In this document: in pieces, positions 1 through 9,966 of the stretch
Layout of the letters: each line of letters starts with the position of its first letter
Position numbering within the stretch: the first letter of the stretch is position 1
DNA from: Massospora cicadina
Taxonomy: Eukaryota > Entomophthoromycota > Entomophthoromycetes > Entomophthorales > Entomophthoraceae
NCBI GenBank assembly: GCA_022478985.1
Contig: JAKSZP010009584.1
Span: 23,688 to 87,687, forward strand
Length of the DNA stretch: 64,000 bases
Direction: 5' to 3'
Made by a program: the position numbers and the translations under genes
Notes under the pieces: generated by a model
Seen by the model: only the letters and a program-made list of their open reading frames with translations
Told to the model about the DNA's origin: nothing
The model's database searches: none

Positions 1-219
1 TGACACAAGGGCATAAAGTTCCATCAGCCTTCTCCACAAAGAGAAGTGGGGAGCAGACAGGGGAGGTACGCTGAAAGATGGCCCCTTTGGCCAACTGCTC
101 CTTCACCCACACATCTAAAGCCTCTTCCTCCCAGACAGTCAATGGGTAAATGGGGGAAGAAATACGCACCAGATCCACAGTGAGCTTAAACTCACAATTG
201 AACTCGGAATGATCTGGTA
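1..219 (-). pseudogene. A1 reverse transcriptase, N-terminal part (runs off window)
   Basis: Minus-strand translation gives an acidic-aliphatic lead-in (PLTVWEEEALDVWVKEQLAKG), then SPVCSPLLFVEKADGTL. This is the classic start of a Ty3/gypsy RT fingers domain (consensus: G-I-x-x-S-x-SP-x-x-SP-x-x-FV-x-K-x-DG). Only about 70 codons are present, so the catalytic YLDD region is off the left edge. The WEEEAL lead-in is similar to that of the H family here (AEEEDALNAWLDD at about 20180), so A1 may belong to a related lineage. Confidence 0.75.
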
Positions 220-542
220 GTGTACTAGCTGAAGATGCATCAAAAGAAGATGCCAACTCCTTCAAGCAGGAAGGTAAGGAAAGTCCCACGGAGGGCTTCA
301 GCAAAGGGGCAAGATAAGGAGTGGGAACATTGGGCCAATGGGGTACTTTGCCCTGGGCGTTATCCTCTGACAAAGGAACAATCAACTGGTGACCGTTTAT
401 CAAAGATAAGGATAGAGTGTTTTCTTTCAAATTAGTCCTGACGTCAAACTTCCGCCACCACTCTACACCCAAAATAATGGGGAAAAAGAGGTTTCTGATA
501 GCTTAAAACTGGTCAAACAAAAGATAGGAACCCATCTGGAAA

Positions 543-773
543 TCAACTAATCCCATGACATTCAGTGTGGGGATACCTTTGAGAAGCCCCACCTCTAACC
601 ATACCACCTGGTGAGTAACTCAACTCAAGGTAGTCAGCAAGGTCTTGGTCAATAAAATTATTCAAGGCACCAGTATCCACTAAAATAGTTGTGCTGAACT
701 TTCCAAAAGAGGATGTAACAGTCAACAAGAAGTATCTAGAATGGGATTTATTCAAAGCAGAAAGCGCCGCCAT
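543..773 (-). pseudogene. A1 aspartic protease
   Basis: A 76-codon open stretch contains ILVDTGALNNFIDQDLADYL, the retropepsin active site (D-T-G-A) followed by the usual N-F-I hydrophobic strand. The catalytic aspartate is intact here, unlike in most protease remnants of this window. The stretch lies between gag (right) and RT (left), as expected for gag-PR-RT order on the minus strand. The 320-bp linker to RT (220-542) has no intact frame. It would process the Gag-Pol polyprotein; this copy is a fragment. Confidence 0.75.
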
Positions 774-1239
774 CTCACCTGAAAATTATTCCTCTGGCTT
801 GAACAAGCCATCAAGGTATGTTTTGGAATCATAAAAGGGGGAGGGATAGTGGGCCACTCTTACTACTGAGGCCACATATCCCACCACACCTTATGCAGGT
901 GCATATAAATCTTTAAATTTATAAAGCAGTTTCTTTTCCACAACCTGGGTGCCCTGATCATGGTAGGGGTCAAACGAGGGTTCTTAGGGGTGATATGATA
1001 TACTGGAATAGGGTCCTCATCCAGGCCATATGATTATATAAACGGCTCATTTTGAGATAGATTGCTCATGTTATAAAATGTGTTTTCAGGCTCCAGCAAA
1101 CCCACACCTATTCCGATGGTTTGGCGTGCACTGTTATCCAGGGCCATCACCCCCAAGCCCAGAACCAATGCATTGGCATGCACCCCAGAAACATCTTAGG
1201 AAGAAAAAATGTTAACGGAGTCCCCTTTTTGGTTAAATT

Positions 1240-2160
1240 TGGGTTAGGAACCTCTGATGCTCTTGATTTCCACCAAGATGGGTAGAAAATCAGTGGGAAG
1301 TACCTCACAATTTGAGGAAATATCACTAGTCAAGGACGCGGTATTTATAGGGGCGCCCATTGGTGACATCATCACGGTAAAAACATCTGAAACCTTTAAA
1401 TCATTCTTGGGGCTAGACCCCTGTTCAGATTCAAATTCAGAAGAACTCAAAGGATTAGAAGGATAAGATTCTTTCATTTTAAGAGATGCACATGACTTTT
1501 TGGCTTCCATATTTATAGGATTTGATCCAATGATGGCTAAATTACTTGGCCCCTTCCAGGTTGGGGTGGGGAAACTACCTCAAAGGGTTTCAACAAGATG
1601 ATCAAAGTTGGAAGGGGTGACTGCCAAATTGGGGAGTTTTGCATCGATATATCCAAGGTCAAAGGGAGAAATGTCATTTTAACCTCATCAGTTAATGGCA
1701 AAACCTGGGCTTTTTCGCAGAATTCATTTAAATATACTTTCATTGGCTGACCTGCTTGACGCAGCAAAAAGAACTCATATAAGAGATGGAGGGATGCTCT
1801 ATCAGGATGACTCTGCTCCAAGACCAGCTCCAAGCCCTCCACTGTTCACCATAAGAGCGGCTGAGTGCGGAATACTGCAAAAACCCAATCAGTTGCTTCT
1901 GGAGACAACTTGGACAACAGATCCACTCCCCGCAAAAGTGGAAAGAACCAGACAAATTATTACCTCCTAAAGAGGGTTTTGGCTCAAGGGAAGCCAAGGC
2001 CTATTGAATTTCTGAGTGAATCTTGGGAGAAAGGTGGGGAATTGCAACAATAGGATCGCGAAAAGTCTGAGACCACCAGGTATGAGCAGGAAGGGTGGGC
2101 ACTTCCCAATTGGTAGTTGCAAGAATAATGCTGAGATGCACCAAAACAAAACCAAATGAG
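1240..2160 (-). pseudogene. A1 gag (capsid-like), decayed
   Basis: The clearest open piece is 1842-1537 on the minus strand, with LLRQAGQPMKVYLNEFCEKA. This matches the retrotransposon Gag pattern in which an aromatic/arginine-rich helix precedes Y-x-x-E-F-x-x-L/A. Upstream pieces (about 2160-1850) are in several overlapping frames, so at least two frameshifts are likely. 1510-1244 is acidic and serine-rich, as in a gag C-terminal tail, but I see no CCHC zinc knuckle. Assignment rests on this motif plus position between PBS and protease. Confidence 0.55.
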
Positions 2161-2161
2161 A

Positions 2162-2179
2162 AACCTGTGGTGAGCACCA
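2162..2179 (-). promoter_or_regulatory. A1 primer-binding site
   Basis: On the minus strand this reads TGGTGCTCACCACAGGTT, directly inside the LTR-like repeat. It matches the TGGTGCTCACTACAGGGG site next to the 5' LTRs of E2 and B1, with near-matches at E1, D2 and G1. It would prime minus-strand DNA synthesis from a host tRNA ending GTGAGCACCA. I could not name that tRNA. Confidence 0.6.
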
Positions 2180-2180
2180 T

Positions 2181-3165
2181 CATGGCAGTGACAAACAGCC
2201 AGCGAACCCAGTCTACTAATAATGAAAGTCCCACATGGATAATTCTCATGCACGTATAATAAAAAGGTTAGTTGACTAATGTTAAGAGAGTGTTTGTAAC
2301 TCTCTCGTTCCCAGCAAGGTGGTGTGGGATGCAAACCACACCGCTAGGGAACTAACCATTAGGAGAATGGAAAACAAGGCACCTCAAACAGTGCCTGTAC
2401 AAAAGGGACCCAAGGCAAGGGTGTAGAGCGCAATATACAGTACCAGGTAAGCGAGAAACAACACAGCCTGAGTGGACCCCAGAGGGGAGTCCATAATCAA
2501 GTGTAAATTGGTGCCAGTAGGCTTGGGTGCCTTGATCTGGAGGGGATCTGAGCGGCCCAAGGGAGCACCTGGGATTTTTGTAAACTGAGATAGGATGGAG
2601 TGGCCAACATAGTTGGAAACCTCCTCAAAGAGGTCCGCCCCCAAGTTAACCCAAGGAACCATAAGTAAATGTAAAATAACAGGTAAATTTATATAGAAAG
2701 TTGACCAACAAGGAATGTTGGTCATGAAAACATATTTAAAGTGGGTCAGGGTAATTACATTTCTGTGGAAGTGTGCCCAAGCCTTGACACTCCAATAGAT
2801 AAACGCTTCCATCCATTTTGGTAAATACATCAAAAGTGTCTTCACTTGAGTGATCAGATTGAAGCTGTATTCTACCTGAGCACATGATTTAATAACTCAA
2901 ACGGGATTTGAACCCTTGTTCTCTAATTAACTGAAATTAAACTGTCATCATTCATTATGTAAATTGTTTGTTTTAGTGCCTGGATGAGACAAGGGGCTGG
3001 GCGTTTTGCACCCCATTAGTACCAACCTGGGCATGATTTGCTTGCACTCAGCGTTGGTCTAAGGTGTTTTTCAGGTCAGAAAGAGCATGAAGTTTCACCT
3101 TCTGGGCCTCCTGTCGCCCAGCCTTATCTTTGGCGTTGGCTCCCACTATTAAGTCATCCAACCAT
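2181..3165 (-). repeat. A-type LTR-like repeat of A1
   Basis: This block is recognisably the same repeat as 13440-14030 plus 16716-17110 (A2). Shared landmarks include paired AGAGAGT/ACTCTCT segments near 2285-2310, the GGACCCCA-GG-GGAGTC stretch near 2498, and AACCTGGGCATGATTTGC near 3025. It sits immediately upstream of the A1 primer-binding site, so I read it as the 5' LTR. No terminal TG is visible because the far end abuts D1. A 153-codon minus-strand frame lies inside (2845-2384). Confidence 0.5.
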
Positions 3166-3167
3166 GA

Positions 3168-3632
3168 CAAATGACAGGAAAAAGACGTTTGAGTTGCTAT
3201 ATGGAAGGAAGGCCGCGTTGCCACCAATTATATATTTGGTGGTAGAACCAACATTGGGGATGAGTGCCAAGCAGTACCTGAACCAATTGATGATTATTCT
3301 GATCAAAATGCAATTACAAGCATTTGATACTATGTTAAAGAAAAGGATAAAAGCAAAATATTGGATGATAAGAACGACCAGCCTTATCAGAATATTGAAT
3401 AGGTGAAAGAGTTGCCTATTGTGATATGCATGGTTTTGGGAGAAGAAACAGACTGGATGCATTGTGGTTGGGTCCATTTGAGATTATTGGCAAGATGGTG
3501 ATGGACGCTTACTCTATCGAGAACCTCTTGGATGGAAAGGTAATAAATCAAGTCCATGCTAAGTATTTGAAGCAATGGATCAATGATAAAAATAACAAAA
3601 AAGGAGTTTCTGAAGGACCGCTGAACCATTAA
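3168..3632 (+). pseudogene. D1 integrase C-terminal remnant
   Basis: Two open pieces cover this tail. 3168-3406 contains TFELLYGRKAALPP (the TPFELLYG motif that follows the integrase core) and MSAKQYLNQL. 3426-3632 contains LGPFEIIGKMVMDAYSIENL and HAKYLKQW, the GPF/Y-type DNA-binding tail that ends many Ty3/gypsy integrases. A stop separates them at about 3404. Closely related sequence is at 62310-62720. The catalytic core is not present in this copy. Confidence 0.72.
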
Positions 3633-3759
3633 GTTGGTCATGTCTTAATGATTAGATCAAGTCCAAAAAAGGACCTCTGAACCATAGAAAATGGGTAGGT
3701 CTAAAAATACCTAGGATCCAGTTTTGGGGAAAAATTAAAAAAGATGGACCACTGAACCA
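3615..3759 (+). repeat. Hairpin-motif array in D1 (3 units)
   Basis: The motif GGACC[A/G/T]CTGAACCA occurs at 3615-3628, 3671-3684 and 3746-3759, spaced about 56-75 bp. At least the first two units are followed within 15 bp by TGGT or GGTAGGTC, so AACCA can pair with TGGTT/TGGTC to make a short hairpin. The same array occurs twice in D2. It lies between the integrase stop and a polypurine tract. Confidence 0.75.
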
Positions 3760-4299
3760 AAATAAGGTCAAGTTGTATGGAAAAAAAGAAAAAAAAATAA
3801 AAGATTAATAAAGATAATGGGAAAAAAGATTTTATAAAACTGCATAGAAAAAAAAACTGATATATTTTTATAATTTTTATTTTTATTATTGATTATCCTT
3901 GATTTGGGGATGATTCCACCTATGTCACCTCTTGAGGGGAGAGAGGATGGATTGCAGTAGGAGTGAATAACCCATCGAAATCTATGTAAGATTAGATGCT
4001 AGCAAGGGCTAGACCTAAATGAAACCAAGTTCTTTAAGCGGATGCAGATCCCTGTGAGAAAATGACTAGGGGAAGGGAAATTGAGATGTTGGAAGAAGCC
4101 AAATGCAAAACCCTAGAGTGGGGAGGGAAGCAACAGTACAGGAAAAGTAGTCAGCGAATAACTTTGTGTAATCCTGATATGATACTGGAGCTAGAAGATT
4201 AGTCTTGAGTGCTTGCTGATGGGCTTCATCAAGAACACCGGACATATGGGATGGCAGCAAACAGGTGATACTAGACAGGTGTTTCTGAATCATGCCCCC

Positions 4300-4764
4300 T
4301 GTCACGATTCCAATATGACTGAATGATAAGCCCTAAGTCAATATGGCGAAATGTATGGAATCCGTTGGAATTGAACTGGTACTGGTAATTTAAGCGCATC
4401 AAAATGAGGCATTTGGCAAATTGAGAGGATTTATAATGAGATTTGATACAAATAAGAGTAAGTCAAAAAGGAAAGCAGAATAGAAGAGTACCAAGCTGAG
4501 GATGCATCCAGCTGAGAAACTGAGGTATAAAGAGTCTGATGGAAGATAAAAGGTTTAGAGGCTTTTATGAGAAGGAGAGCGCAGATAAAACCTGCGATTA
4601 TATTATAATAAAAAGTGGAAATAAGGGGCAATAGCTCCGTAAATATTTTATTAAGCTTATTATATAGTCAGCAATCTTTATATTGTCCGATTTGGTTGCT
4701 CAGTGGCTCATACCCTGTGCAAAACCAACTTGGCAGAATCAAGACCCAACGCCGAGCATTAACA
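4300..4764 (+). repeat. E1 5' LTR
   Basis: Starts TGTCACGATTCC and ends GAGCATTAACA. It aligns along its full length with 9967-10431 without a net length change. It carries an AT-rich TATA-like block at 4598-4616. Confidence 0.95.
4598..4616 (+). promoter_or_regulatory. TATA-like block in E1 5' LTR
   Basis: TTATATTATAATAAAAAG is identical in both E1 LTRs (also 10265-10282), in a region where neighbouring bases have diverged. It could be the core promoter, or AATAAA within it could act as polyadenylation signal. The sequence alone does not decide. Confidence 0.4.
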
Positions 4765-4765
4765 G

Positions 4766-4784
4766 TGATGCTCACTACAGGGGG
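4766..4784 (+). promoter_or_regulatory. E1 primer-binding site
   Basis: TGATGCTCACTACAGGGGG begins two bases after the LTR end. It differs from the E2 and B1 sites only by G-to-A at the third base, a decay-type transition. Confidence 0.7.
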
Positions 4785-6057
4785 CCACTAAGCAACTATA
4801 GTTGGAAGAAACCAAAAAGCCAATTAGTATACAATGATGAGTACTCCTCCATTCCAACTGAAAACCTGCTCGCAGAATATAATAAAAAAGTTTTTTTGAG
4901 AATACAAGCTGTGGAACAACACCTGAATAAAGAAAGGGGAGTCTGCCAAAAATTGCAACAATATGAAACGCTGCAACCGGAAATCCAGTTGATAAACAAA
5001 CAGTTTGTGGAGCATACCAGAGCTGGGGGGAACGGTGCAGTCAGTGGCAATTTGGAGAATGAACGTTATGACTCCACCAACGAATATTCTTCCAGTGATG
5101 ACATGTATACCCCACGCAATTCTATTTCCTTTGAGTTTATCACATCAGATTTGAGCTTAACCAGCCAGCGAACCAATGCACCTGGTCCCTGCTGCGGAAG
5201 TGTGTAGCAAGGCAAGGCCATGCGAATTGAGAACTTACCTCCTTTTAGTCATGATGGAAACCTACATGGGTATTTTAAGCATTTTAAATTCACCTCAGAA
5301 GGGGTTTCTGATCAATGGAAAGCGAAACTGTTGCTGTCTGCTCTTGATGTAGACAGCACTGATCAAGTTATTTACTACCTCCCAAACAGTTTGACATTAT
5401 ATGAAGAAATTAAGGTAATTGTTCTTTGGTTGTTTGGGGGTGCGACCAAAATGGCTCAACGAAAAGCCAATTTTCTGATTATACAATTTCACTAAGATGA
5501 GATCCTGTCAGAATTTGCTGAACGTTTCTTGGTGGAAGTACATGTACTAATTGGAGCCAACCTTTTATCCGCTGAGGATGTGGGTATTGCAATGATGGCG
5601 GCCATCAAACCATATCAGGAACTATCTAACGCTATGTCTCACATGTTGAATGAAGGAGCAGGACTTATTTGGATCATAAATACTTTACACCGACTATCAG
5701 CCATGAACAGCGCCCCTAATATAGCCTGCCAACCTTCTGTTACCTTCACACCAAAGACATTGGAGTATGAACTACAGTGGCTACGCTATCATCTGATGGA
5801 ACATATTCATTTGCCATACCATTCTGCGAATTCTTTCTGACCTAGATATGATCTGCCAGCTCATTCCCGACCTTGGAAACATACCATTAATCATTGCACT
5901 GGTCTTTCAGCTGCAGGTTATATATGCAAACCCTTCATGAATACTTGCTTCTAATGCAACTGGAGGGGGTATTATGTGGCAAACTGCCCTAATAAAACAC
6001 AATTGGCTGTGTTACTGACTGAGGAGACTCCGCAGGGAAAAGCTCAAGTGGAGTAGA
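4785..6057 (+). pseudogene. E1 gag (coiled coil, capsid, degenerate zinc knuckle)
   Basis: One reading frame runs from the PBS to at least 6057, interrupted by in-frame stops (5205, 5493, 5838, and one inside the zinc knuckle) and no frameshift. The N-terminal 140 residues are polar and helix-rich (LLAEYNKKVFLRIQAVEQHL, likely coiled coil). The capsid part, from the ATG at 5220, has KAKLLLSALDVDSTDQVIYY and VLWLFGG, also found in E2 gag. A C-x2-C-x4-Y-x4-C knuckle lies at 5940-5982, where the usual histidine is tyrosine and a stop replaces one inner residue. Gag would form the virus-like particle and bind RNA. The TAG at 6055 corresponds to a Trp codon in E2, so the natural stop lies further on. 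Confidence 0.82.
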
Positions 6058-6395
6058 GATGGGACACTCTATCTCCACTAAGTCCATATCACTTGTCCCC
6101 AACAATCCCCAAACATCTTTTCAAGTAGAAATTAACCCTCAATCAGATGATTTGTTATACCAGCAGCTTTTGTTGGATACCCCTGCTTCTGCTTCCATGA
6201 GTAAAGGCTCACCCCATCAGGCCGAGCTTCAACAGGATGTGCAGAAGCTATATGCATGGCAGATCCTGGAACAGACTGGTATTAGCAAACCAGATCCTTT
6301 ACTAAACGTCACTCCTTTAGTAGGGGTTACTGTAGCCATTCTGGTGGAGAATTTCTAGTGAATATCCTCAAGTTGGCAAGTGCATTTCTTCTTTT

Positions 6396-6965
6396 TTGAG
6401 TAGCACAAAGTTCTTGAATGTACAAGCAATACACAACAATGATTCTTCCTACTCAGAATGTACTTATTGTGACATATTCGTTCAAAACACAAAAATCTGC
6501 ACTATCATAGACATGGGAGCACCTGTGAACATAGTCTTTACTAGGTTGGTGGCTAATTTTATAATGAAACTGGATGTGGACCATCACGTAGTATATGGGA
6601 CCATGGGAATGAACAGCACTGTGTCAGAAGGAGCATATAGCGCGTTGCCTCTACAATTTGGGTCAGTCCAGGTGTCTGCTCCAGCGGTGGTTTTGCCAAA
6701 TAACTACTATGATATGTTAATTGGCGCGGCTTTCATGAGGAAATTTGGCATTGTGATAGATATGGCGGAAGAAATCTTTACCATAATTGGTCAACAAATT
6801 CCAGTATATTATTCCTCTGGTGTAATTACTACGGATCCAGTCCACTCCGGTCAGATCAATCTAGTGTACAGTGATGGAGTAATCCCTGTTCACTACCAGC
6901 AACTGAGTTGGCAGACTAAGATCCTCCCCAACCAGATATATGAGTATAAGGGAATCCCGCTTTGA
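6396..6965 (+). pseudogene. E1 aspartic protease, active site DMGA
   Basis: 189 codons remain open. Landmarks are SSYSECTYCDIFVQ, the active-site strand TIIDMGAPVNIVFTRLV, the flap-like SEGAYSALPLQFG, and YDMLIGAAFM (the second retropepsin motif, I-G-x-x-F). The catalytic triad should be D-T/S-G; here it is D-M-G, an ACG-to-ATG type change that should kill or cripple the enzyme. The E2 copy has the same DMGA. The frame matches gag, so the two may have been one polyprotein with an intervening shifted patch (6059-6358). Confidence 0.85.
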
Positions 6966-7490
6966 GCAATGCGCCCTTTAAGCTTACCATCTGGACACCA
7001 GGGCATAATAGGGACTGGGCTCAAAATCGAAGTCCCTAAGGGGCTTTATGGAGAATCCTGGCGCCTCATCAGCACTCACAGCTCGAACCACACGTGGCTC
7101 CAGGGTTATTGTTTCCTGGAAATGGGGAGGTAAAGGTGCTTCTTGCGAACCTACAGAAGGAGACAATAACAATCAGGTGGCACCAAGTGGTGGCTTACCT
7201 ACAATTTTGTCCCTATTGGGGAAGTTCATCATATTTATGTCTTTGGCTCATGGGAAGATCTCGGGCTACCAGCTCACTCCTCGTTTGGCATACTGACTGT
7301 GGTTCCATGGGAAGTGCTCATGGGATTATCAGCGGAACAACAAGATAAGGCTATACCCTTATTTGAAAAGTATCAAGATATTTTCGCTAATGATGATCAT
7401 GACCTGGGGTGCGCTCAAGGGGTGGTACATTGGATAGACATGGGTGATCACCTTCCCATTCATTCATGACCTATTAGACGTTCAAAAGCA
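6966..7490 (+). pseudogene. E1 protease-RT linker (beta-rich domain)
   Basis: Decayed in several frames, but PKGLYGE, APGLLFPGNGEVKVLLANLQ and IRWHQVVAYLQF can be read. They correspond to the E2 sequence IPAGIYGEIIGP and GQGEIKVLLPNLQKE. This is the beta-strand linker common in Ty3/gypsy Pol between protease and RT. It is followed by QDKAIPLFEKYQDIFANDDHD, the usual run-up to RT (kyxdvF). No catalytic role is known to me for this linker. Confidence 0.6.
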
Positions 7491-7539
7491 GCGGAAGAGG
7501 TTGTCTCCAATGAAAAAGATAAACATATTGAGTAAGGAA

Positions 7540-8230
7540 TGCTAGAGCCAACGACCAGTCTGTGGGCGTCACCTGTACTCATTGTCAAAAAGAAGGATGG
7601 TATGAACTGAGTGGTTATTGACTATTGTAAACTCAATAATGTAACAAAGAAGGATTCTTACCCTCTTCCACGGATTGGTGATGTATTAGACTGATTGGGT
7701 GGGTCGAACTATTTTTCTGCCATGGATCTGATCTCAGGGTATTGGAAGATTGAATTGCCATTAACAGAATGGGAGAAATATGCAATCATCACCTTGAAAG
7801 GATTGTTCCAGCCAACGCGCATGCCACAAGGGTTGTGTAATGCTCCAGCTACGTTCCATCATGCAATGGATACGATTTTAGGTAATTTAAAGCTGTCCTG
7901 CATCTTAGTTTACCTTGACGACATCAATGTGTTTTTGCGGACATTTACAGAGCACCTAGACGACTTGGAGCAAGTGTTTCAGCGCCTCGCCGCCACTAAT
8001 ATCAAAATTAAGCCTTGAAAGTGCCATTTTTTAAGGAGCAATTAGAATACCTTGGGTTTGTCATGGATTCACATGGGCTTAAACCACAGCTGGATAAAGT
8101 GGAAGCAATAAGCAAGATGATTCACCCAGTGAATAAGTGGGACATTCAAGTGTTTCAGGAATGGTTGGGTATTACTAACGGTTCATTCCTAATTTCAGCT
8201 GCATCAGGGCCCCACTTTCTGATTTATTAA
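7540..8230 (+). pseudogene. E1 reverse transcriptase
   Basis: Palm and fingers motifs in order: SPVLIVKKKDG, VIDYCKLNNVTKKDSYPLPR, NYFSAMDLISGYWKIEL, TRMPQGLCNAPATFHHAMD, and the catalytic LVYLDDINVF (YLDD at 7911-7922), then EYLGFVMDSHGL (thumb). Both YLDD aspartates are intact. Stops interrupt at about 7608, 7692 and 8016, the last with a frame change. It would copy element RNA into DNA inside the particle. This copy cannot be functional. Confidence 0.92.
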
Positions 8231-8319
8231 AGAAAAACGCTTCTTTCAATTGGATGGAATGATTAAAGAATGCTTTCAATGTATTGCGTACTGCGTTAGC
8301 AAGCACACTCATTTTGCAA

Positions 8320-8700
8320 TACCCCAACTTTAATAAGCCATTTATAGTGCAAATGGATGCCTCACTCTCCGCTATAGGGGCAGTATTATCTCAGAAGGAC
8401 GATGATGGCGTGGAGCATCCTGTCGCCTTCTGTAGTTAAAGTTTGAACTGTCACAAATGGAACTACACTGTTACTGAGCGAGAAAGTTTAGCGGTAATTT
8501 ACACTTATAAACAGTTTCAAGTATATCTGCATGGTGTGAGATTTCAAGTAGTAACAGATCATGCTTCCTTGCGCTGGCTACAGAACCTTTGTGAACCAGA
8601 GGGATGGCTCGCACGTTGGGTGTTGAAGCTGCAAGCATATGATTTTGAGATTTTGCATTGACTGGGAGCAAAATACCAAAATGCAGATTGTCTCTCTAGG
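8320..8700 (+). pseudogene. E1 RNase H
   Basis: FIVQMDASLSAIGAVLSQKD holds the first catalytic aspartate (MDAS). CHKWNYTVTERESLAVIY holds the conserved glutamate of the T-x-x-E-x-E/S-x-L-A motif. VVTDHASLRWLQNL holds the second aspartate (TDH). The tail is KYQNADCLSRL (third acidic position, A-D-x-LSR). There is a stop and a frame change at about 8438, and another stop at 8661. Confidence 0.9.
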
Positions 8701-8879
8701 CTGCTGACAGTCACAATCACAGCAGATCTAGCTGACATAATGTATGAGAATATGGTGGTAAATAAATAACAGGATGAGCCACCGCATGTGATCAAGGTAC
8801 TAGATGGACTTAGGGCGGATACCTTTCTACGTGAAGGAGAACTATATAAGCGGATCGGCAACCAAACGTTGAGTTTCCC

Positions 8880-9720
8880 TAAGCCTTCAGCATGACCTGT
8901 AATAATTATGGATGCTCATTGGGCTGTAGGCCACAGAGGGTTGTGGAAAACACTGAAGATGTTGCAATCTCAATACTACTGGGAGAGCATGCATTACAAC
9001 GTATTGAAAACAATTAGTTTTTGTCATCAGTGTCAATTAGAAAAACCTTTCCGCAAGAAAACCACCTACTAACTAGTGAAACCCCAGTTTGCTTGGCACA
9101 CCGTTTCAATTGATGTAGTGGGACCTCTGTCAAATAGTGCCAATTGATTCAAGTATATAATTGTTGCTATTGATCACTTGACCCAATGGGTGGAAGCCAG
9201 GGCTATTAGCAACTTGGGTGCGGTCACCACTGCCAAGTTCAATATGGAGTGCATTATACAGCAGCATGGCTGCCCGCAGTTCATTCTGATGGACAATGGA
9301 ACCAACTTCACTTCGCATATTCTGCTGAAGTTAAATGAGTTGATGGCAATTAGCGGGGTTTTGACCACCCCCTATCATCCAGAATCCAATGGGATGGTGG
9401 AGCGAGTCAATGGAACCCTAGTGAACATACTCTGCAAATTGATAATGGATTGGCCCTCATAATGGAGTGCCCTTCTACCTACTGCTGTGTTCACTTACAA
9501 TATCAGCTATCATTCGGCCACTGGTTAGAGCCCATTTCAACTGCTGTACGGTTGACATCCAGCTCTGCCTGCCTTATTATATTCATGTGTAGAGGACACT
9601 GGTGGGGTGAATCTTCAGCGATATCTGAATCAACTCATGGATACTTTGATCAAGTTGCAAAAGGAAGCCTACTCCACCATTCTAGTGAAGAAAATCTGTG
9701 ACCAGGCAGCCAACCAGAAA
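8880..9720 (+). pseudogene. E1 integrase
   Basis: The zinc-binding N-terminus reads AHWAVGHRGLWKTLKMLQ and FCHQCQLEK (HHCC). Core catalytic residues are all visible: D in VSIDVVGPLS (about 9110), D in [11 protein letters not shown] (about 9290) and E in NGMVERVN (about 9400). The C-terminal half (9462 onward) is frame-shifted. No chromodomain was seen, which separates E from family H. It would join element DNA to the host chromosome with the 5-bp staggered cut seen as the TSD. Confidence 0.9.
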
Positions 9721-9966
9721 TGACGGAGCAGTCTTCCATTGTTTGCTGTAGGGGATTACATTTTATTCCACTATCATCATGGATTCAGATGAAAAAATAA
9801 GCTCTCCAGCATTTAGGTCAGCCCATTTGAGATTATTGAGAAGACTGGCACAGATTTCTACACAATTAAGAAACCCGCTGGGGGATGTGTTTTCAACTGA
9901 GTCCATGTAAAGTTCCTTTGAGCATACAAACAGCAAGAACCTATCATCCAGTCAAGGAGTGGGTAG

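Larger units (their letters stand above)
1..3165 (-). mobile_element. A1: Ty3/gypsy element, truncated at both ends
   Basis: Read on the minus strand, the order is LTR-like repeat (3165-2181), primer-binding site (2179-2162), gag (about 2160-1240), aspartic protease (773-543) and the start of reverse transcriptase (219-1). RT leaves the window at position 1. The gag-PR-RT order is that of Ty3/gypsy, although integrase lies outside so its position cannot be checked. The right end stops abruptly at about 3165-3168, where an unrelated plus-strand integrase fragment (D1) begins, so the 5' LTR start is probably missing. Frames are broken by stops and indels; this copy is dead. Confidence 0.72.
3168..4299 (+). 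mobile_element. D1, left fragment (integrase end and 3' non-coding region)
   Basis: Co-linear with 62303-63475 in D2: integrase C-terminus, hairpin array (3615-3759), AT-rich tract (3780-3900), polypurine stretch (3931-3950) and a further region. It starts abruptly at about 3168 next to the A1 repeat, so everything 5' of the integrase tail is missing. At 4299 it is interrupted by element E1 and resumes at 10437. Sequence on both sides of E1 matches one continuous stretch of D2 around 63475, which shows the split directly. Confidence 0.8.

Noticed and set aside
2893..2925. tRNA T-arm-like GGGTTCAAATCCC on the minus strand
   Set aside because: No acceptor, D-arm or anticodon arm fits around it. 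The region is part of the A-type repeat and the second copy (16840-16870) does not keep the arm.
4066..4305. Antisense frame also present at 63185-63497, possible minus-strand gene in family D
   Set aside because: Both copies belong to the same repeat, so similarity is expected. Plus-strand frames over the same bases read as better protein and lie in a sensible place in the element.
4683..4764. Gag start inside the E1 5' LTR
   Set aside because: The open frame extends into the LTR, but there is no ATG there, and the E2 LTR end is not similar in this frame. Likely chance, unlike family H.
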